The notes under the pieces are model-generated. The model ran no database searches. It was not told where the DNA came from and saw only the letters and a list, made by a program, of their open reading frames with translations. Below, piece by piece: positions 10,827 through 21,935 of a stretch of DNA of 64,000 nt (position 1 is the stretch's first letter; every line of letters starts with the position of its first letter). Origin of the DNA: Carallia brachiata (taxonomy: Eukaryota; Streptophyta; Magnoliopsida; Malpighiales; Rhizophoraceae); the NCBI GenBank assembly GCA_021464245.1, contig JADCRB010000042.1, positions 1,967,914-2,031,913 on the forward strand, in the 5' to 3' direction. A program made the position numbers and the translations under genes.

Positions 10827-12128
10827 TTAAGAAACACTTGGGTTTACAGTTGCAAATTCGAGCAGCTCTTGATCACACACGAACAAGGCCATGTCTTCCT
10901 CAGTCATGGACAAAAACACCTCTATTCCTTCACCATCCTTTGCATCAATCATATAGAGAAGGTTTTTGAATGGAAAACTAGCAACGCTCAACCAAATTGG
11001 CTTCCCCCATCCGAAATCAGCGTCATAAAAATCAAATTTGCACCAACTGCCGCAGCTATAGAAGTCTATATCTTTAGTCACATACCAGGAACCCAACTTA
11101 CTAGAATACTCGGTAATTGCTAATAAACTCCCTTCCCCTTGAAACTTTTTGACACAATTTTCACTAAATCCCTCCAGTTCTTTCCGTATTCGACCCACTA
11201 AATCCTTCAAATCTAACTCAACTTCCTCAGTCTCTGCAGCGACGAACGATCCACAATTGCCAATATGGTTATCTTGCAAAGGCGGAAGAAGCCTTTTACG
11301 CAAATTTACAGCGAGAAACCACACAGATGGTCTGCTCAACCCAAGATTTGATCTTGATGCGTTCGATGCACACTTCCATAAGAGTGCAGATACAGCTTCC
11401 ACGCGGGTTGGTTTTGGCACACTTCCACTGGCCAACCTCGCCCTGAGATTGTTTATCTTTGAGGCATCGAACACAAACCTTTGCAGGACACATTTTTCTT
11501 GGGTCGGCTCATTAGGCCTCGGATCTGAGAGATCCAGTTGTGGAAAGATAGATGCACCCATGAATACCGGACTCGACGCCTTACCGGAGTTGTTGTTGCT
11601 AGCTGTAGCGGACCAGAACTTGATGAGTGCGGCTAGTGAGGAAGCATCAGCAATCTTGTGCGAAATGGAGACCCCAATTACCATGCCACCGCAATCAAAG
11701 AAAGTGGCTTGCACGCGTAACAGGAATCCTGTGGCTGCCTCATTGGATTCAAGACCAGCTGGCAAGAACTGTTTTAGTACATCAAAGTCGGGCTCTTTCA
11801 GATAGTCTGCCAGAGGGCTTTTGATTCGAGCTTCAATGAATTCGGCTCCCTCGTCACCGCAATCTATGAAGACATTGCCTTTGATCCTGCCTGCCAATGG
11901 GTAGAAGTGGGCCAATGTTTCAGATAATGATTTCTTTAACCTTTGTGATCTTTCGTGATCGTCATCATCATCTTGGTGACCCTTTTTGGGGTAGAAGAGG
12001 AGTAGTGGTACGTAAACTGGGGCAAGTAGCTGGTCCAGAACAGAGAGCTGGAGAGTTCTGGAATCAGGGGATGTGGGAGAGGATGGTTTGATGGTTTCTC
12101 TGTCGATGATCTCAATTGGCGCTGCCAT
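10827..12128 (-). CDS. BAHD acyltransferase BAHD-2, vinorine-synthase-like, intact
   Basis: 433 residues, single exon, acyl-CoA-dependent acyltransferase of subgroup A. HXXXD is HKIAD at residues 157-161 and DFGWG is at 371-375; FYPLAGR is at about 75-81. The whole protein aligns with BAHD-1 without gaps of note. It differs by an acidic run (DDDDDHER) near residues 53-60, where BAHD-1 has GSDHHER. No interruption is seen, so a working enzyme is likely. It points the same way as BAHD-1 and shares its promoter block and 3' UTR, so the two are tandem duplicates. Substrate unknown; differences around the acceptor pocket could mean different products. Confidence 0.93.
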   Translation of the reverse strand: MAAPIEIIDRETIKPSSPTSPDSRTLQLSVLDQLLAPVYVPLLLFYPKKGHQDDDDDHERSQRLKKSLSETLAHFYPLAGRIKGNVFIDCGDEGAEFIEARIKSPLADYLKEPDFDVLKQFLPAGLESNEAATGFLLRVQATFFDCGGMVIGVSISHKIADASSLAALIKFWSATASNNNSGKASSPVFMGASIFPQLDLSDPRPNEPTQEKCVLQRFVFDASKINNLRARLASGSVPKPTRVEAVSALLWKCASNASRSNLGLSRPSVWFLAVNLRKRLLPPLQDNHIGNCGSFVAAETEEVELDLKDLVGRIRKELEGFSENCVKKFQGEGSLLAITEYSSKLGSWYVTKDIDFYSCGSWCKFDFYDADFGWGKPIWLSVASFPFKNLLYMIDAKDGEGIEVFLSMTEEDMALFVCDQELLEFATVNPSVS

Positions 12129-12182
12129 TGAGATTATCTTTATCGCTTTCTTATTTGATAAACACGAGGCATAGATGGCACA

Positions 12183-12190
12183 TTATATAA
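12183..12190 (-). promoter_or_regulatory. TATA box of BAHD-2
   Basis: Minus strand reads TTATATAA, about 55 bases upstream of the ATG and at the same place as in BAHD-1, inside the shared block ending ATGTGCCATCTATGCC. Confidence 0.7.
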
Positions 12191-12199
12191 TGGCAGAAA

Positions 12200-13474
12200 C
12201 GCATCTACACCATTGATCATTTGCCTTTCTTTTTCTGATTAATCATTTTTTTACCAAAAAAAAATTTGCTTTTCAATTTCATAAAGTTATCATCTCGTGG
12301 GCCCTATAATTTATTTATTTTTTATTTTATTAAATTTAATAAAAAAATTTTATAATTTAATAATTTAAATTAATGTGTATTTATAATATATGTACTTACT
12401 TTTTTCTTATCATCTCAAAGTATATTATTATTATAATTTGATAAGGCTACAGCTGTTTTCCATCAACTTGGTCCGTCACACTTTGTTTGGAAAAAAAATA
12501 AGGGAGAGAAATAGGAGAAAAATAATAATGAGAAAAATTAATGTTGAAAGTAATTCATTAAAAATAATATGTAATGTGATGAAATAAAATTAATAATATT
12601 TTATTTAAAATAAATAATAAATATATATATATATATTATAGTATAAATTTTATTTTTAAAAAATAATATTAATAGAATTAAACTACGGATAAAAATGTAA
12701 TTTAATAAAAAAATAAAAAAGTCGGAAGGCGGCTGGCTTTTGTAACCGATGATTAGTGGTTTTAGCATACCGATAATGGCCTTTGCTGACCTTGCATAGT
12801 AGTTTTTTTTTTTTTGGTTAAAAGTAAAACCTTGCATAATTCTTTTTTTTTCGTTTTTTTTGTTTACCCTTGCATAATTCTATTGGGCGTGGTTTTCGCG
12901 TTGGAGGCACGGTCTGGACTAAATAGAATGTGCGCTTGCATGTATTTTAGATTTAGGTTCCATCACATGAATATATTGAGCGAAAAAGTCTTACCTTATA
13001 ACTGGATTGGATTAACAACCTACCGTATATCCTTAAAAATCTCTTATGTAACGATCTTACTAATTAATAAAATCTATCCTTTTTATGTCAAAAAAAAAAC
13101 CTTAGGACTGAGTGAAAAGTCACGCTCTAGTCGAGTTTGTCATTTGCTTAATGGCTTCTGTGGCCAAGAATAATCGAGTTTTATTTAAGTACTTTTTTTA
13201 GGTTAATAATTTTTAAAAATTTTGAAATTGGGTCAATAATTAAAAATATTATTTCAAGTCAATAACGTTAAAATAAAACACAAGTTAGCCACTGACTCGC
13301 ATTCCATTAAGTCCGCTATTATTTGTTGATATGGCGCTACCTGTAGTCTGCGGTGGCAAACTCAAACATGACATGCCACAATAGTTCGTAGACATGAAGA
13401 ACTGACTTGCATTTTTTATGACGTGGCAAGCGCAAGTGTTTTTACTTTTTTTTTTCCGACCAAAGCGCAAGTGT
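12200..13474. other. BAHD-2 upstream region
   Basis: AT-rich, no gene seen. Around 12883 the TTGGGCGTGG block found upstream of BAHD-1 recurs in the same orientation. Several short AT and T tracts. Confidence 0.5.
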
Positions 13475-13702
13475 TTACTGACTGAATATCGTTACATTTT
13501 CAAAATTTTTTATCTGATTTTTTTTATCTAAATTATAATAACTTTATCATTTTCTGTGACAACACTTTTATTTTTTGTAAAAAAAAAGAATGTAAATTTT
13601 TTGACTACAAAAAATAAAAAAATCATCATAAAAAATAGTAAAGTTGTTGTAAATTAGGTTAAAAATTCAGGCAAAAATTTTTGGTGCGCTACTTTTATCC
13701 TT
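13475..13702 (+). repeat. MITE-like inverted repeat, left copy
   Basis: About 228 bases, alignable over its length to the reverse complement of 14530-14752. Shared landmarks: TTACTGA at one end, CGTTACA, GTGACAACACTTTTA, and CTACTTTTATCCTT at the other end. The element is itself an imperfect foldback: a part containing TAATAACTTTAT pairs with a part containing AGTAAAGTTGTTGTAAATT. No coding capacity. Its right end touches a TATA-bearing BAHD promoter remnant. Confidence 0.7.
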
Positions 13703-14529
13703 GATATAAAGGCAGAAACGCATCCACACCATTAATTGATTACTTGCTTTTCAACTTGAGGAAGCATCGTTTTAAATTATATTCTTATTGTTCGGTAAGA
13801 CTACAGTTGTGTCGTCCAACTTGGCCCTCACAACAAGTAAACTTGGTCCTCAAGACAAGTATATTAATTGTTTTAATCCCCAATATGTTGTGCTCGAATT
13901 GATTCCGGAATGAAATGAAGAGATAATTTTTTGAAACGGTTTTAAAATTTTTTACAATGAAAAAAATAGACTAAATTATTTTTTATTACAAAAATTTTGT
14001 TGTAATTTAAAAAAATTATCCTTTTATTTTATTTGGACAATAATTCGAATTGACAATTTTGAGTCAGTCCGGACTCTTAATTAAATCTGTTGGGCGTGGC
14101 TTGAAAAGTCATAGTAGACACGCGGAAAATCAGCTGCATTCCGAGCACACTCGGCATATTGTACTCTCTGTTGGCTGCGGACCACAAATATATATATACT
14201 GTAATTATAGTGCGATATGGACTTACTTCCTCTTTAAATACACATACTCTCATATATATATATATATATATATACACATAAATATAATAATTAATTTTTA
14301 TATTATATTAATAAAAAAAATTCAAAAGAAAAAAATTATTTTAAAGAATTTTATATAATATTTATATTTTATATTTAAAAATAATACTTATCTAAATCTA
14401 AAATTTAATTTTAAAAAATAAAAAAATGATTTTTAAGCCTTCAAAATAATATTCGGTGCACTTTCTTGGTGCACCCAGCAGTCCTCTTTTGAAAAGCATC
14501 ACGCGCGATATGTCCAGTATTATGGAGAG
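13703..14529 (-). promoter_or_regulatory. Orphan BAHD upstream region with TATA, pointing left
   Basis: It begins GATATAAAGGCAGAAACGCATC, which matches the TATA region upstream of BAHD-1 and BAHD-2 in the minus-strand sense (BAHD-2 has TATAATGGCAGAAACGCATC at the same place). Further blocks follow in the same order as in the BAHD-1 flank: CCATTAATT, TTGCTTTTCAA, TTGGGCGTGG near 14089 and TTTTGAAAAGCATCA near 14492. No gene body lies on its left. The nearest BAHD gene, BAHD-3, is on its right and points away. It is enclosed by inverted repeats; see findings. Confidence 0.65.
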
Positions 14530-14752
14530 TCAGTAAGGATAAAAGTAGGGCATCAGAAATTTTTGTTTGAATAATTTTTGTTCGAATTGTAACAATTTTA
14601 TTATTTTTTGTGACGATTTTTTAATTTTTATAGTAAAAAAATTTGTATTCTTTTTTTATTATAAAAATTAAAAGTGTTGTCACAAGAAAGTTATTACAAT
14701 TCAGGCAAAAAAGTCGAGCAAAAAATTCTAAAAGTGTAACGGTGTTCAGTAA
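14530..14752 (-). repeat. MITE-like inverted repeat, right copy
   Basis: Inverted partner of 13475-13702. It is bordered on both sides by TCAGTAA (14530-14536 and 14746-14752), a possible 7-bp target-site duplication. It ends one base before the point (14754) where homology to other BAHD 5' UTRs starts. Confidence 0.7.
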
Positions 14753-14806
14753 AGTGCCATCTATGCCATGTATCTACCAAAATAGCAAGCGATAAAGATA
14801 ATCTCA

Positions 14807-16116
14807 ATGGCAGCGACAATTGAGATCATCAACAGAGAAACCATCAAACCATCCTCTCCCACATCCCCTGATTGCAGGACTCTCCAGCTCTCTGTTCTGG
14901 ACCAGTTAATTTCTGCAGTTTACGTACCACTACTCCTCTTCTACCCCAAAAAGGGCCACCAAGATAATGATGATGATCATGAAAGATCACAAAGGTTAAA
15001 GAGATCATTATCTGAAACATTGACCCACTTCTACCCACTGGCAGGCAGGATCAAAGGCAATGTCTTTACAGATTGCGGTGACGATGGAGCCGAATTCATT
15101 GAAGCTCGAGTCAAAAGCCCTCTGGCAGACTATCTGAAAGAGCCCGACTTTGATGTACTAAAACAGTTCTTGCCAGCTGATGTTGAATCCAATGAGGCAG
15201 CCACAGGATTCCTGTTACTCGTTCAAGCCACTTTCTTTGATTGCGGTGGCATGGCAATCGGTTTCTCCATTTCCCACAAGATTGCTGATGCTTCCTCACT
15301 AACCTCACTCATCAGTTGTGGTCCGCAACAGCTAGCAACAACAACTCCAGTAAGGTGTCGAGTCCGGTGTTCATGGGTACATCTACCTTTCCACAATTGG
15401 ATTTCTCGGTTCCGAGGCCTAATCTGGAATTGACCCAAGAAAAATGTGTCATGAAAAGGTTTGTGTTCGATGCCTCAAAGATTAACAATCTCAGGGCGAA
15501 GGTGGCTAGTGGAAGTGTGCCAAAACCAATCCGCGTGGAAGCTGTATCTGCACTTCTATGGAAGTGTGCATCGAATGCATCAAGAAGAAACCTCGGATTG
15601 AACAGACCATCTGTGTGGTATCTGACTGTAAATATGCGTAAAAGGCTTGCGTCGCCTTTGCAAGGAAACCAGATTGGCAATGGTGCATCGTTCATTGGTG
15701 CACAGACAGAGGAAGTTCTGTTAGATTTGAAGGATTTAGTGGGTCGAATAAGGAAAGAATTGGAGGGATTTAGTGAAAATTACGTCAGAAAGTTTCAAGG
15801 GGAAGGGAGTTTGTTAGCAATTACCGAGTATTATAGTAAGTGGGGTACTTGGATTTCGAGTAAAGATATAGACCTCTATAATTGTGGCAGTTGGTGCAAA
15901 TTTGATTTGTATGACGCTGATTTCGGATGGGGAAAGCATATTTGGTTGAGCCTTGCTAGTTTTCCATTCAAAAACACCATCTATTTGATTGATGCAAAGG
16001 ATGGCGAAGGAATAGAAGTGTTTTTGATCCTGACTGTGGAAGACATGGCCTTGTTCGCATCTGATCCAGAGCTGCTAGAATTTGCAACTGCGAACCCAAG
16101 TGTTTCTTCACCTTGA
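14807..16116 (+). pseudogene. BAHD acyltransferase BAHD-3 with a single frameshift
   Basis: Subgroup A copy, closest to BAHD-1 and BAHD-2. The first frame (14807 onward) runs through FYPLAGR and the catalytic HKIAD (SHKIADASSL). At 15313-15314 one base is missing compared with the paralogues: they read LIKFWSAT, here ATC AG TTG TGG. The second frame, from 15316, continues unbroken to NPSVSSP and the stop at 16114-16116, with DFGWG intact. Correcting one base would give a full-length enzyme. The upstream side lacks the TATA box of its paralogues because homology starts at 14754, after the TATA. Frameshift plus lost core promoter make a recent pseudogene likely; an assembly error cannot be excluded for the frameshift. 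Confidence 0.88.
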
Positions 16117-16200
16117 TCTGTAATAGCAATTTTGCCTACCTCACTTTCTATGTGAGATGAGAGACAAACATTAATAAATGAGAACATCACAAAGTTCCTT

Positions 16201-16202
16201 TC

Positions 16203-16240
<38 letters not shown>
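16201..16240 (+). repeat. (CT)n(AT)n compound microsatellite
   Basis: A run of CT repeats followed by AT repeats, just downstream of the BAHD-3 3' UTR. Confidence 0.9.
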
Positions 16241-16241
<1 letters not shown>

Positions 16242-16249
16242 ATGCACTT

Positions 16250-19200
16250 TTGAATTAGTTATTAATTATTTTAGTTCGAGTACATATTTTCGTATGTAAA
16301 TGTAAGTTGCATGGTCTAGTAGTAGAGTTATTAAATTCCTAGTCTTGGCAATCGGGGAATCTAGCGTTGGTACCAACTATATAGTAAGCGAGATAGTTAA
16401 AGAGGGAGCACGTTGTATTGTGATTGTGCAATCAGGATGATACAAGATTATGCAGCAGTGATTTCGTCAAGTTGAACAATTAGTTTCTAAATGGACGACT
16501 CTGTCCTGTTGAACAAGTGGCTCCTCAATAAAGCCAGCAGGGAAATTAACCGAATTTGCATAAATGTCTTACGCTATCCCTGCCAGAAGTCTACATTGGC
16601 AATTCCAGCTCTTTCCTTCACTCGCATACCCTATTTGTGAGTTATGAGTTTCATGGTGTAGTTGGTCCAATGAGGAACAGAATTAAAGGAATTTGGTGAA
16701 AATCAAGCCGAAAAACAGCTCTTTGCGACGATAAGGGTAAGGCTACCTATGTCTCACACTTCTCAAATCTCAGGACACACTGGCTTTTAATACAAGAGTT
16801 AGTCAGATTTTTCTTTTATAAAAAAGGGTAAAAAATTGCAAATCAGTTAAAAAAACTTATTGCACATTCAATTTAAAGGGTCACAATTAGAGATAACTAT
16901 GGAAAATATTATAAAATTAAAAAGTCAGTTAGACGATGAAAATTTATGCTGTGATTGGATAGTGAGAATTTGAGTAGAAAATGAATAGAAAGAAAAATGA
17001 ATAGAAAATAGTACAGTAATAATGATAGTATGATTGAAAAAAAGTAATCATTAAAAAGTTGTGAGAAAGAAAATAAATAGTAATCTGTGAGAGAAAAAGT
17101 AAAAGATAATTGTTTGGATTGATAGAAAATGAATAAAAAAAAAATGAGTAGAAAATTTTAAAATTTTTTTTTTCTTTTCCTTTTCTTAAAAAATACCAAA
17201 CATACCTTAAATTTTAATTAATTAATGTCAATTTTATTTAACAAATTTGAATTCAGACTCATTTTCTCCGTTTCTTCTCCTAAAAATATAAATAAAGGGA
17301 GGAAAAAAATAATCAAAAAGCAAAGTACAGATCAAAGCCTTTACGATTACTTTCTTTTTTTATTGGGTCAATCAAGATTGAAACACCGAACCTGACACGT
17401 TTTTACCACTGGCGGCGATATCGTCAATGATGAGAAATTGGGGGACGAAAAAAAAAAAAAAAGCGCTGGAGACTGATAAAAATAAATGTCAACTTGTCGG
17501 CGAGGAAACTGGGGCAGTCCGGCATCCATGCTACGGTTGTCTTCTCACTTTGTTTTCTACTTTTATTGAAAAATAAATCCTGCAAGATTCGATGTATGAC
17601 CTTTTGATACAACATTAAATGATTTAGTAACCCTTTTTTTTATCAATAAAAAAAAATATTACATATATATTATTTATCATACTTATACGTTAGACTGAAG
17701 ATTAATAAAAAAATTTATTATCAGAGTAATATTAAATATGAGTGAACTTTCTAAATTCAATTATAATATTAATGAATCTAAAATTTAATATTATACATAT
17801 ACTTAAATTTCCTTTTAATTTGAAAAAATTTTTGAACCATACTAAATGCTCCAAGAGGAACACTAAATTATTACTAAGTTATTACTTTTAATAAAAAAAA
17901 ATAATTTTTGCACCTAAATTCACTAATACTTGCATAATTGAATTAAACTAATTGACAATTACTAAAAGTGAAGTTTTGATGGGATTAGACCTACCAAGCC
18001 GCCTCCTTGTAGACTCATCTCTCACGAGCTCACCTCAGACTCGATACTCTCAAACTTGGGTCCAGTAGCTCAATTAGAGCCCCAGAGTTTGTGGGCCTCA
18101 TGGGCCTTTAGCTTGTGAAAGATTAGTATTCGAGGAATACAGTCATGATTCATTATAAAAAACTTCAACTTAAAGTGGAATGATTGAAAGTTTGTGTCAG
18201 AGCACTGAAATTTAAATTTCAGTCTTTTTTCTCTTTTTAATGATCGGCGATCATCTTCATAAAAAAAAAAAAAAAACAAAAAAAAAAAGAGGACCCATTA
18301 CATTGGGTGCACGCTAGGCCTCATGTTTGCTAAAGTCCTTTGGGCATTCATGACAAGAATCATTCTCTCCAGTTGCCTCTCATTCTCTAATTTTCTCTGT
18401 TAAAATAAATCTAATTTTCTCGATTATTTTTACTCATATAAGGATCAAAGTGTTGATAATGAGAATACCTCTTACAAGTGTTCGGTCTTAACCCAATTCA
18501 GGGATTTTCCAGTAATTGTTGCCATTGGTGAACCTAAGAACCAGCCTATTCAACATTTCACTTCATTGTGATTCACGTGTTGGATATCAAGGTCAACATT
18601 GGTTTGTTTGCGTTTTTCTTAGAATCAATTTTTATGCAATTGACTGATATCGTGCACCTCTGACCGCTGGATCAAACAACTTTTAGAACGAACGAATGTA
18701 AAATATATAGTCAACTGATTACGAACATGTCCATGTCCATATCATGAGATCGTTTGCACCTAATTGACACCGACACCCAAAATGTATAGGTATTCTAGAT
18801 AGAACATTAAAAACAAAAAAAAACATGTTGAATGATGTGAAAAGAATATCAATGAATCAATCAATGACTGCCCAAAAAGACGAAGTAACTTAAAAAAGGA
18901 CTTGATTGCGGGTACTGAGTTTTTTAACTGGAGGCTAGTACTGAGTTAATAAAATATTATTATTATTTTTTTATAAAATTAAAATTAAAATATATATAAG
19001 TTTTATTTTAAAATATAAAATATAGAAATTAAATAAAGTTTGTTAAATTTTGTTTGAAAAATTTTGTTTAAAAAAATTAATATTATATTAAATAGTTATA
19101 CATGCATATTCAATATATCTAACATTTCTATTTTTTTTTTATAAAAAAGCCGAAAAGTCTTTGCTGACCCAAACAAATTGAAAAGTCTTTAATTATTATT

Positions 19201-19270
19201 TAGTACAGTTATATTTTAGGCTTGAGCTACAAACAATTTCAGTTTCATTGAATTGGTGAGATGATCCTTG
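16250..19270. other. Intergenic space between BAHD-3 and BAHD-4
   Basis: About 3 kb of AT-rich DNA. Near 16310-16380 a TGGTCTAGTAGTAGAG motif resembles a tRNA-like A box, a possible decayed SINE. I see no exon with recognisable coding potential. Confidence 0.5.
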
Positions 19271-19296
19271 TATCGTATTCAGATTAAGATCTTGCC

Positions 19297-20637
19297 ATGG
19301 AGATCGCTGTCGAAATTGTGGCAAAACAAACGATAAAACCATCCTTTCCAACCCCACATCACCTCAGGAATTTCAAGCTCTGCCTTCTTGATCAGCTGTC
19401 CCCTGCAGCTCATGGATCTGTAATTCTCTTCTACTCCGCAATTTGCAACCGACCCACATATGATTTCAAATGCCAGCAGCTAAAGAGATCGTTGTCCGAA
19501 ACGTTGACCCGATTCTACCCACTTGCAGGCAGAATTAGAGATGATTCGTCCATCGAATGCAACGATCATGGGGTCGTCTTCGTTCAGGCCAAAGTCAACT
19601 GCTTTCTCTCGGACTGTCTGGAGAGTCCTGATGCCAAGTTGTTGAGCAAATTGATTCCTGGTGAGTTTGGCAATGGATTTCCAGCTGAATCAGTTCTGGC
19701 CGTTCAAGCTACTTGTTTTGATTGTGGTGGATTGGCCATCGGCGTGTGCATTTCATACAAAATTGGCGATGGAATCACCTTGAACACGTTGATCCAGAGC
19801 TGGGCCACCGCGGCTCTTGGAGGGTCTGCCGCCGAGCCTGCAGTTCCACTGCTCAACGCGGCTTCAATCTTCCCACCCCAAAACCTGAAAAATCTTCCAT
19901 TCTCAAGTCCACCTCCTGCCACGTCAAGGACGACCGACATGTTCGTGACAAGGAGATTTGTCTTCGATGCGTCAAAGATTGCTGTCCTTAAGGCGAAATC
20001 AGCAAGTGAAACTGTGACAAATCCAACTCGAGTTGAGGCCGTCACGGCCCTCATTTGGAAATGTGCAATGAACGCGTCAAGATCAAACTCAGATCATTTA
20101 AGCCTGTCAATTCTGTCTCAATCTGGGGACATACGCGAGAAAATGGTGCCGCCATTGCCTCGACACATGATCGGACACCTTGTTGGGTACTTTGCTTCAC
20201 AGGCAACAGAGGGCGAGATGGAACTGAAAAGCCTGGTGGCTGAGCTGAGAAAAGGGAAGCAGGATTTTGGTGAGAATTATGTCAGGAAACTTCAAGGAGA
20301 CCAAGAAGCTTTCTTGGCAATTAATGAATCAATCAAAGAAGCTGGGCTTCTGCTTCAGGGAGGTGCCATAGATTTCTATATCAGCATCAGCTTGTGCAGA
20401 TTCCCATTTTATGGGATTGATTTTGGGTGGGGAAGGCCCGCCTGGGTCACCATTCCTGGTGGCTCTTACAGGAATGTGTTTGCAATGATGGACACTCGAA
20501 ATGGTGATGGAATCGAGACTTGGGTGACTTTGACGGAGGACGACATGTCGTTTTTTGAGCGTGACCAAGACCTGTTGGGTGTTGCTTCCTTCAATCCTAG
20601 TGTCTGCGATCCAATTATGGCCAAATCTTCTCTTTAA
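19297..20637 (+). CDS. BAHD acyltransferase-like BAHD-4 with Tyr in place of the catalytic His
   Basis: 446 residues, single exon, full length. The BAHD fold is clear: FYPLAGR at about 73-79, FDCGGLAIG at 141-149, PTRVEAVTALIWKC at about 243-256, DFGWG at 375-379. The HXXXD site reads YKIGD at 154-158: codon TAC at 19756-19758 encodes Tyr where every other copy in this window has His. That His is the general base of the family, so normal acyl transfer should be lost or greatly weakened. The usual YFGN-type segment near 290-295 also reads MIGHL. The frame is otherwise clean, so this is either a recently inactivated gene or a retained pseudoenzyme. It stands alone as subgroup C. Confidence 0.9.
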   Translation: MEIAVEIVAKQTIKPSFPTPHHLRNFKLCLLDQLSPAAHGSVILFYSAICNRPTYDFKCQQLKRSLSETLTRFYPLAGRIRDDSSIECNDHGVVFVQAKVNCFLSDCLESPDAKLLSKLIPGEFGNGFPAESVLAVQATCFDCGGLAIGVCISYKIGDGITLNTLIQSWATAALGGSAAEPAVPLLNAASIFPPQNLKNLPFSSPPPATSRTTDMFVTRRFVFDASKIAVLKAKSASETVTNPTRVEAVTALIWKCAMNASRSNSDHLSLSILSQSGDIREKMVPPLPRHMIGHLVGYFASQATEGEMELKSLVAELRKGKQDFGENYVRKLQGDQEAFLAINESIKEAGLLLQGGAIDFYISISLCRFPFYGIDFGWGRPAWVTIPGGSYRNVFAMMDTRNGDGIETWVTLTEDDMSFFERDQDLLGVASFNPSVCDPIMAKSSL

Positions 20638-20705
20638 AGTATTGGAAAAGTAATAATGTACCTGGATCCTTTTTTTTTTTTTAAGCACAATGTACCTGGA
20701 TCTAT

Positions 20706-21139
20706 TTATTACAATATTATAACTATTGATTTTATGTTTTTGGGATTGCAGTTAATTGTGAGACAACAAGTATGCACCAATTATTGTTACAATACATTTA
20801 TTATTATAACACGAATACGTTTCAAATTGTTCACGTAGTTTTTTTTTATCAAATAAAAAAATTTATCTCGTAAGTGTTTACGTAATAATTTTTAAAATAT
20901 TAAAATACGTACATGCTGCAAAATTAATACTACTGTTTTTCTATTTGCATAATATTTAATAAATTTTTTTTGACAGAATTAAAGTAAAAATAAAATTATA
21001 TGTACTGTTAGATAATTATATTTTTTTTAAATAAATAAATTATTAAATATTATTAAATAAATTATATAATTATTTTAATATTATTTAAAATTAAACTGTA
21101 CAATAAATTTTATTATTTCGGTAATCTTCATTTCAGCAC
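20706..21139 (+). repeat. Tandem duplication, copy 1 left part
   Basis: Downstream flank of BAHD-4, similar to 22385-22950. Shared blocks include GTGAGACAACAA, CAATTATT, AAAATACGTAC, TGTTTTTCTATTTG and ATTATATAATTATTTTAATA. Copy 1 was later split by two insertions (21140-21915 and 21936-22126). Confidence 0.7.
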
Positions 21140-21915
21140 TTTTTTTTTTTTTTTTTTTTTACCAGAAAGCGAAATTTTTCATTAGATAGATAATATAAAT
21201 ACAAAATCAGTAGAAACAAGCCCAAATTTCAGCCCATTATTATATTAGAGAGAACCCACATATACCAGAGACTATCGAGACCCAATTGGTGACCCATCCT
21301 GCAACACGCCGAAAGACCCTAGATCACTAAAACCACCACCACCACAACCACGCATGGCGGCGGCGGCGGCGGCGACGGCCAGGCACCGAACGGACACCAG
21401 TGAAGAACGGATCCCATCATGGCTACAACCAGGAGCCACAAACGGAAGACAAACTCCCAACCACCACTCCACGACGGCAAAGAAGCCCAACACACCGGAA
21501 ACAACTTCAACAGGGGGGAAACGGATGGCGCCACCACCAAGAACCTCCAAAGATCCAGCAACAGAAACTAACTAAGACATCTTCCACAACAACGCCGTAC
21601 AGGAGCCAATGGGTAACAAAAAGAGAGAAACCCCCGCCCCCTCGCTCAGCCAGCAAGGAGGCAAGGGACTCGTTGGACCAAGAGGGCCGACAAAACGCAA
21701 GGAAATAGGAAATCGAGCGACCCAAGAGCCAAACCCCCACCCGTGCACCCAAAACACGACCACGAAGAGGCAAACATACCTCACTAGCTTATACAGGACC
21801 ACTTAGAGTTACAAAGAACCCACCAAATCGCACGGAGAAGCTCCTGACAAATAAAGAAATTCTCTCCGCGCACACTAGCAAAGTGACGCACGATAGGGAA
21901 ATCCACAATTGCCGG
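21140..21915 (-). mobile_element. 5'-truncated LINE, antisense, with target-site duplication
   Basis: 776 bases starting with a run of about 21 T on the plus strand (poly-A tail on the minus strand), followed by antisense 3'-UTR-like sequence. It is flanked by ATTTCAGCAC at 21130-21139 and 21916-21925. The insert is much more GC-rich than its surroundings and contains a GCG-rich microsatellite near 21357-21375. The paralogous tandem copy has the unoccupied site at about 22943-22952. Open frames inside are compositional and show no RT or RNase H motif, so the piece is probably 3' untranslated sequence of a LINE. Family not identified. Confidence 0.75.
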
Positions 21916-21935
21916 ATTTCAGCACGTTTAACGTT

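Noticed and set aside
21319..21806. Several overlapping frames of 65-102 codons on both strands, Ala-, Pro- and Val-rich
   Set aside because: They arise from GC-rich repeat sequence inside the antisense LINE insertion (21140-21915); no domain, and frames on both strands at once are compositional.
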